In this document: positions 60,319 through 64,000 of the stretch, one piece after another
How positions within the stretch are numbered: position 1 is the stretch's first letter
How the letters are laid out: every line of letters starts with the position of its first letter
NCBI GenBank assembly: GCA_025266875.1
Contig: JALLLT010000078.1
Location: 1-64,000, forward strand
DNA length: 64,000 nt
Source of the DNA: Fennellomyces sp. T-0311
Taxonomy: Eukaryota > Mucoromycota > Mucoromycetes > Mucorales > Lichtheimiaceae
Direction of reading: 5' to 3'
Notes under the pieces: generated by a model
The model's input: only the letters and a program-made list of their open reading frames with translations
Databases searched by the model: none
What the model was told of the DNA's origin: nothing
Made by a program: the position numbers and the translations under genes

Positions 60319-63300
60319 ACTTGTAAATAGATTTGTTTTCTGTGATAGCTTGCTATTTATATTAAGAGGTTTCAGTGAATGTCCATAAGATCATAGACTT
60401 AGGCAAAGTCCTTTTCCATACGAGTATAATTGCATAGTAATTACATCTTTCGTTTTGTAAATTTTTCGACATCTTGGTGAAAACCTCAACAGGGTCTCCT
60501 CCCGTAATACTCGAAAGAGAGACGTTGTATAATGTTTGATCCGTAAATGCAAAACATATAAGTAGCAAATAAGCTGATAGCTACTTATACATACTGCCTC
60601 ATTCAGACTCAACGCGAACACTCACTTACGCTTTATGTCTTTCAAAGTGACGTTTGTAGCATTTTCACCGCATCATTTTCTCCACAAATCTTTGTTGTTC
60701 AGCTGTTTACTAACAATCGCCTCCGAATCCAGCTACAACGAGTCATAATCTCCTTGTTCACATCCCTCCATCGGCATCACGTATGGTGTCGCCAAGATCT
60801 GGACTTTTTGGTCATTAGCGTGATTAAACTTTGCCATATGGTGATCCTATGAGTGCTTTCGATTGAACTGCCATGATTCTGGTTGTCTACATAATCGACA
60901 ACATAGTATTTTCTTACATGTACGAAAATTGCTATGACGCATTCTCGAGATTCGGTAATGTACTGATGTTTTGATGATATCGCTAGTTGACGGCAATGAA
61001 GTACCAGATACATATAACCAGAGCACTCGTGATATCAATCGATGTATGACGATCTGCTTGCCATTCCTTTCTCTTTGTCAGTAGTGTTACGTTCAAATTG
61101 ATTGACGAAAGACCATTTGAGCAGCTTACCGGTCTTCCTGATACCGAAATCTAGGATGACGAATAGCACATCGGCAACAGTACCGATATCGATCCACGAT
61201 AATTTGATTTTGTCGATCGGGTTGAGTGACGTGAAAATAGCTATAGTTCCCAATTGTATAGGTGAGTTTGACTCCCTGCATGACTCAAGGGCCCTCAAAA
61301 ACTTTTAGAATCTTGAAGATTACTGAGTTTATTGTCTGACACATCTTCACTTATACGATTCACTCCGTACCCTCCCGGGATTATCCCGTTGAACGTGCCG
61401 TATACAAGGCGATTTGAGTAAAATCTTCCTAAAGTATTAGCATTTTTCCGATTTTTGGATGCCACATTTGTTAGTACAACAGAATCTTATACTTCTTTGC
61501 ACATCAGGCACCAAGGATCATAATTCTCTCTGGGAACATATTCTTTGAGATATTCCACCGTGTGGGCTCGCATTTGGGAACCAAAGCTCAGCGGTTTTAG
61601 CATATAATGTTGGAGAGTTGCAAGATATGTCCAGTACCCAAAAAAATCTAGAGTGATTCAATAACACTTGTTCTTTGCTTCTTAGGTACCGAAGACGAAT
61701 AATGCTTTGTCACCATCCTCAATGAACCATCCACCGATAAACTTGATATCGTGGTTCCCCTGTACATCCACACCAATGAATATCCTTCTTATGCGTATGC
61801 CAAGCTATTTGACCTTGTCGCATTTGTCAATCATATTTAATATCAACGAAGGAGAAATCATTGATATCCTTTACGTACCATAGGATTGAGTCTGTACCAG
61901 TAGCACAAAATGGTAGTCGGTGTCATTCCGACCATTGATACCTCCAGGTTGGTTCTGGTGCGTGACCATATTTAAGCTCAAATCAACGAGATCATGTAAA
62001 ACAAAGACGACTGATCAAGCCAAAAAGGTCCTAGATTCGTTTCAAAAAAAAGAAGAGCAGCCTCATGAAATACCTCGCCTCATCAAAAAGATACATGGAA
62101 CTTTGGTGAAAAAGAAAAATTCGAAAGGATTTTATCAGCGCTGGTTTGCTGGTTGAATGAAGAGCTATGTTCATCTCGACTGGCTTACCCATTCCAAGTA
62201 CATATTGGAGACCGTTATAATGGATATTCGACAACAGCAAGTCAAAGCTTGATGAAGCAAGGTCAACGGTCCAGATTCTGGAGACGACAGCGTCGATGTA
62301 ATATCGCTAAATGGAGAAGGCTTTCGAATGACGAGACTGCAATCCAATTACGTTTTATTGATAAAAACTACTCTCTATTTACACTGGTGATGACTCGGAC
62401 CGAGAAAACAAATTACTTTGTGTAATATCCCCAAAGACCCATGTTATCACCGAGTGTCATATGGTCTTATCATATCGTCGAAGAAACCAAAGATCTGAGA
62501 CCAAGTTAACGAAGTTGTCTTATCAGTGAAGCCGAATCAAAGTTGCACATAAAAAGCAAAATGAGTCGACCGAGATCTGTACGTTTATTAATATCGTAAT
62601 ACCAGTGGATATAGTCAATGACTGAGGAATACTATGTGACCACGGATGATGCTATGTCAATAATACAGCAGATGATAGTCAAATTCACGAAGGCGCAAAT
62701 CCTACGACCGGAGATCAACTTCGCCTATTTCTTGAGAAAGACGGAAGATGATCAGAGTCGGATTGCACGCTATGCTGGGAAACTATATCGCTGTCTTACA
62801 GACAAAACTATAGATGGGATCGTAGCGAAGCCATATGATGGCGAAAAATCAGCACGGAACCCAGCAGAGGTCTTTGGACCATTTTCCGTATGAACAAGAT
62901 CACCCAAGCGCTGAAGTTATGAGAACTTCTACTGATGTGTCGGTTCACATATATCAACAGATACGCCATCTGGGAGCTAGGAAAGAGCCGTAAGAGCAGG
63001 TTATCAGAGGAAACACGCAGAAATACAGGAAAGGGCTGGTCGACATCGGCTGTAGAAACATCAAAGGACAAGTGAAAGTCCACTACAGCTAAAGCGAAAT
63101 CTGGAACCGATAAATATACTAAAATCGAAGCCCGAAAAAGTCTCGAAAGCGCGGCATAGTAGAGCACAAAGAATCAACCCAGCGGAACCTGTGCCTCAAT
63201 GTGTTAGATTCGTGATACAATATCTGTCCGCCCATGCAGGCACCAGCTTTGGTGGTAAATTTGAAAATAGCGCCAAAGCCTAAATCAAAATCCTTGTCAC

Positions 63301-63779
63301 ATTGGAAGAACTCGGTATTTCTTACCCTCCACCGCGTATTAACGCATAAATATCTCTGCTGAGGTGCAATCCTTTTTATCGTTTGTTCAAACTACCGCGC
63401 GTCGTTATATAAAGATGGCATCGAGGAAATCTGGACGACCGTAGTGTATCTTAGCATTCAATATTTGTCATGGTATATTGCATCAACGTGGCAAAGGTCT
63501 GTTCCTGGCCAGCAACGACGTCACCGAAGACATCAATCTTTTCCAAAAAGATGTACGTATTCCCATGTATCAACAATGGTCACGGGTGCACTTCCTTTTC
63601 CTCCCATAATGGCGAGTAAAAACGCGATACTTTTTTAGAGTTCGCGTTTCCAAACCAGCCAAGATGTTGTGTACCATCAAGCACTCCGCAAGATATCTTG
63701 GTTGGCGCCGATCAATTGCAAAAATTGCTGTAGTAAAAGGAGCACATGGTTCTGGTTACCAGATTTGCATTTTTCACAA
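60319..63779. other. Decayed, gene-poor DNA, about 3.5 kb
   Basis: No intact gene is seen. Broken protein-like pieces occur (61.69-61.85 kb plus strand, reading EPSTDKLDIVVPLYIHTNEY in one frame; 62.02-62.15 kb; 62618-62893). Copy B of the dispersed repeat lies inside. Confidence 0.4.
62340..62700 (+). repeat. Degenerate dispersed repeat, copy B
   Basis: It matches copy A near 32.6-32.9 kb in order and orientation. Shared blocks include GTTTTATTGATAAAAACTAC, CTCTCTATTTA, TGTTATCACCGAG and GAGACCAAGTTAACG, and near the end TATGTCA and ATTCACG spaced alike. Its neighbouring frame 62618-62893 may be part of the same ancient coding sequence. Confidence 0.6.
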
Positions 63780-63990
63780 TTCAGGCGTTATTGCCTACAC
63801 TTTCGCAATCTTCTCTCAGTCAATTAAATTTGTGGATCGTCGACGGGAATATATGGGCGGTGCCTCTCCCACGTATAAAGAGATTGATATACATAATAGG
63901 TGTCTGACCATCTGGAGCTGACAAGCACATGTTCATGTGATAAAAACTTCTAAATAGATTTGTCTTTTGCGACAACTTGCCATTTATATT
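63780..63990 (+). pseudogene. Broken duplicate of the 3' end of the M28 aminopeptidase gene
   Basis: About 210 bases align with 60157-60367, including the last coding exon and the following 3' UTR. The pieces FAIFSQSIKFVDRRREYM and ASPTYKEIDI correspond to LATFSQSTELVDRQRNYM and ASPEYKEIDI of the intact gene. The copy is out of frame after KEIDI, lacks the catalytic part and is interrupted upstream, where only ACCATCAAGCA near 63674 still resembles the parent. The 3' UTR (GTAAATAGATTTGT/CTAAATAGATTTGT, ...GCTATTTATATTA) is conserved too, so this is a genomic DNA duplication, not an mRNA-derived copy limited to coding sequence. Confidence 0.8.
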
Positions 63991-64000
63991 ACGCATATTG

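Noticed and set aside
60777..61298. Minus-strand frames that might be part of an old gene
   Set aside because: Some protein-like stretches, but no motif that could be tied to a family.
1..64000. tRNA genes, rRNA genes, CRISPR arrays, prokaryotic operons
   Set aside because: No cloverleaf with a GTTCGA-type arm, no rRNA-like sequence and no regularly spaced repeats were seen by eye; intron structure excludes a prokaryote.

Overview
This is a eukaryotic, fungal window. Genes are broken by many short introns (about 48-70 bases, GT...AG, with CTGAC/CTAAC-like branch sites). The gene content is fungal: a Zn2Cys6 regulator, a Rim15-type kinase, a HET-domain protein, Bud13, Sas10 and Trm9. The homeodomain gene, the style of the F-box proteins and a Fanzor-like relic point to an early-diverging lineage, most likely Mucoromycota/Mucorales. 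That placement rests on family resemblance, not on a database search.

Layout. 1-1.9 kb: F-box/LRR gene cut by the left edge. 2.0-5.7 kb: SMP/C2 membrane-contact protein (Mug190-like), divergent from a 40-residue membrane micro-gene. 6.1-9.1 kb: TRM9 (+) and an SSB-type Hsp70 (-), tail to tail. 10.0-11.1 kb: a single-pass membrane protein whose tail is rich in PPxY and PSAP motifs. 12.2-13.6 kb: questin-oxidase-like gene with a GC-AG intron. 16.5-20.5 kb: F-box protein with internal repeats and two unrecognised genes. 22.6-27.0 kb: homeodomain factor, then BUD13 and SAS10/UTP3 sharing a 90-base divergent promoter. 27.4-30.8 kb: Zn2Cys6 factor facing a small HSBP1-like coiled-coil gene. 31-36 kb: decayed mobile DNA with a recognisable Fanzor (TnpB-like) relic. 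36.4-38.1 kb: HET-domain gene with a probable frameshift. 38.6 kb: a 139-bp TA-flanked inverted-repeat element. 41.4-48.8 kb: a seven-exon RIM15 with PAS-like region, zinc finger, split AGC kinase and receiver domain. 49.3-50.0 kb: a small unrecognised gene. 52.5-55.5 kb: S-formylglutathione hydrolase divergent from an FG nucleoporin (Nup42/NUPL2 type). 57.3-60.3 kb: a single-C2 protein and a secreted M28 aminopeptidase. 60.3-64.0 kb: decayed DNA with a copy of the 31-33 kb repeat and a duplicated, broken 3' end of the aminopeptidase gene.

Most genes are single-copy housekeeping or regulatory genes and form no operon-like system. Recurring themes are RNA and ribosome maturation (BUD13, SAS10, TRM9, SSB), mRNA export (NUP42) and stress or nutrient signalling (RIM15, HSBP1-like). 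No tRNA, rRNA or CRISPR array was found by eye. The most unusual parts are the two decayed regions and the membrane protein with clustered late-domain-like motifs.
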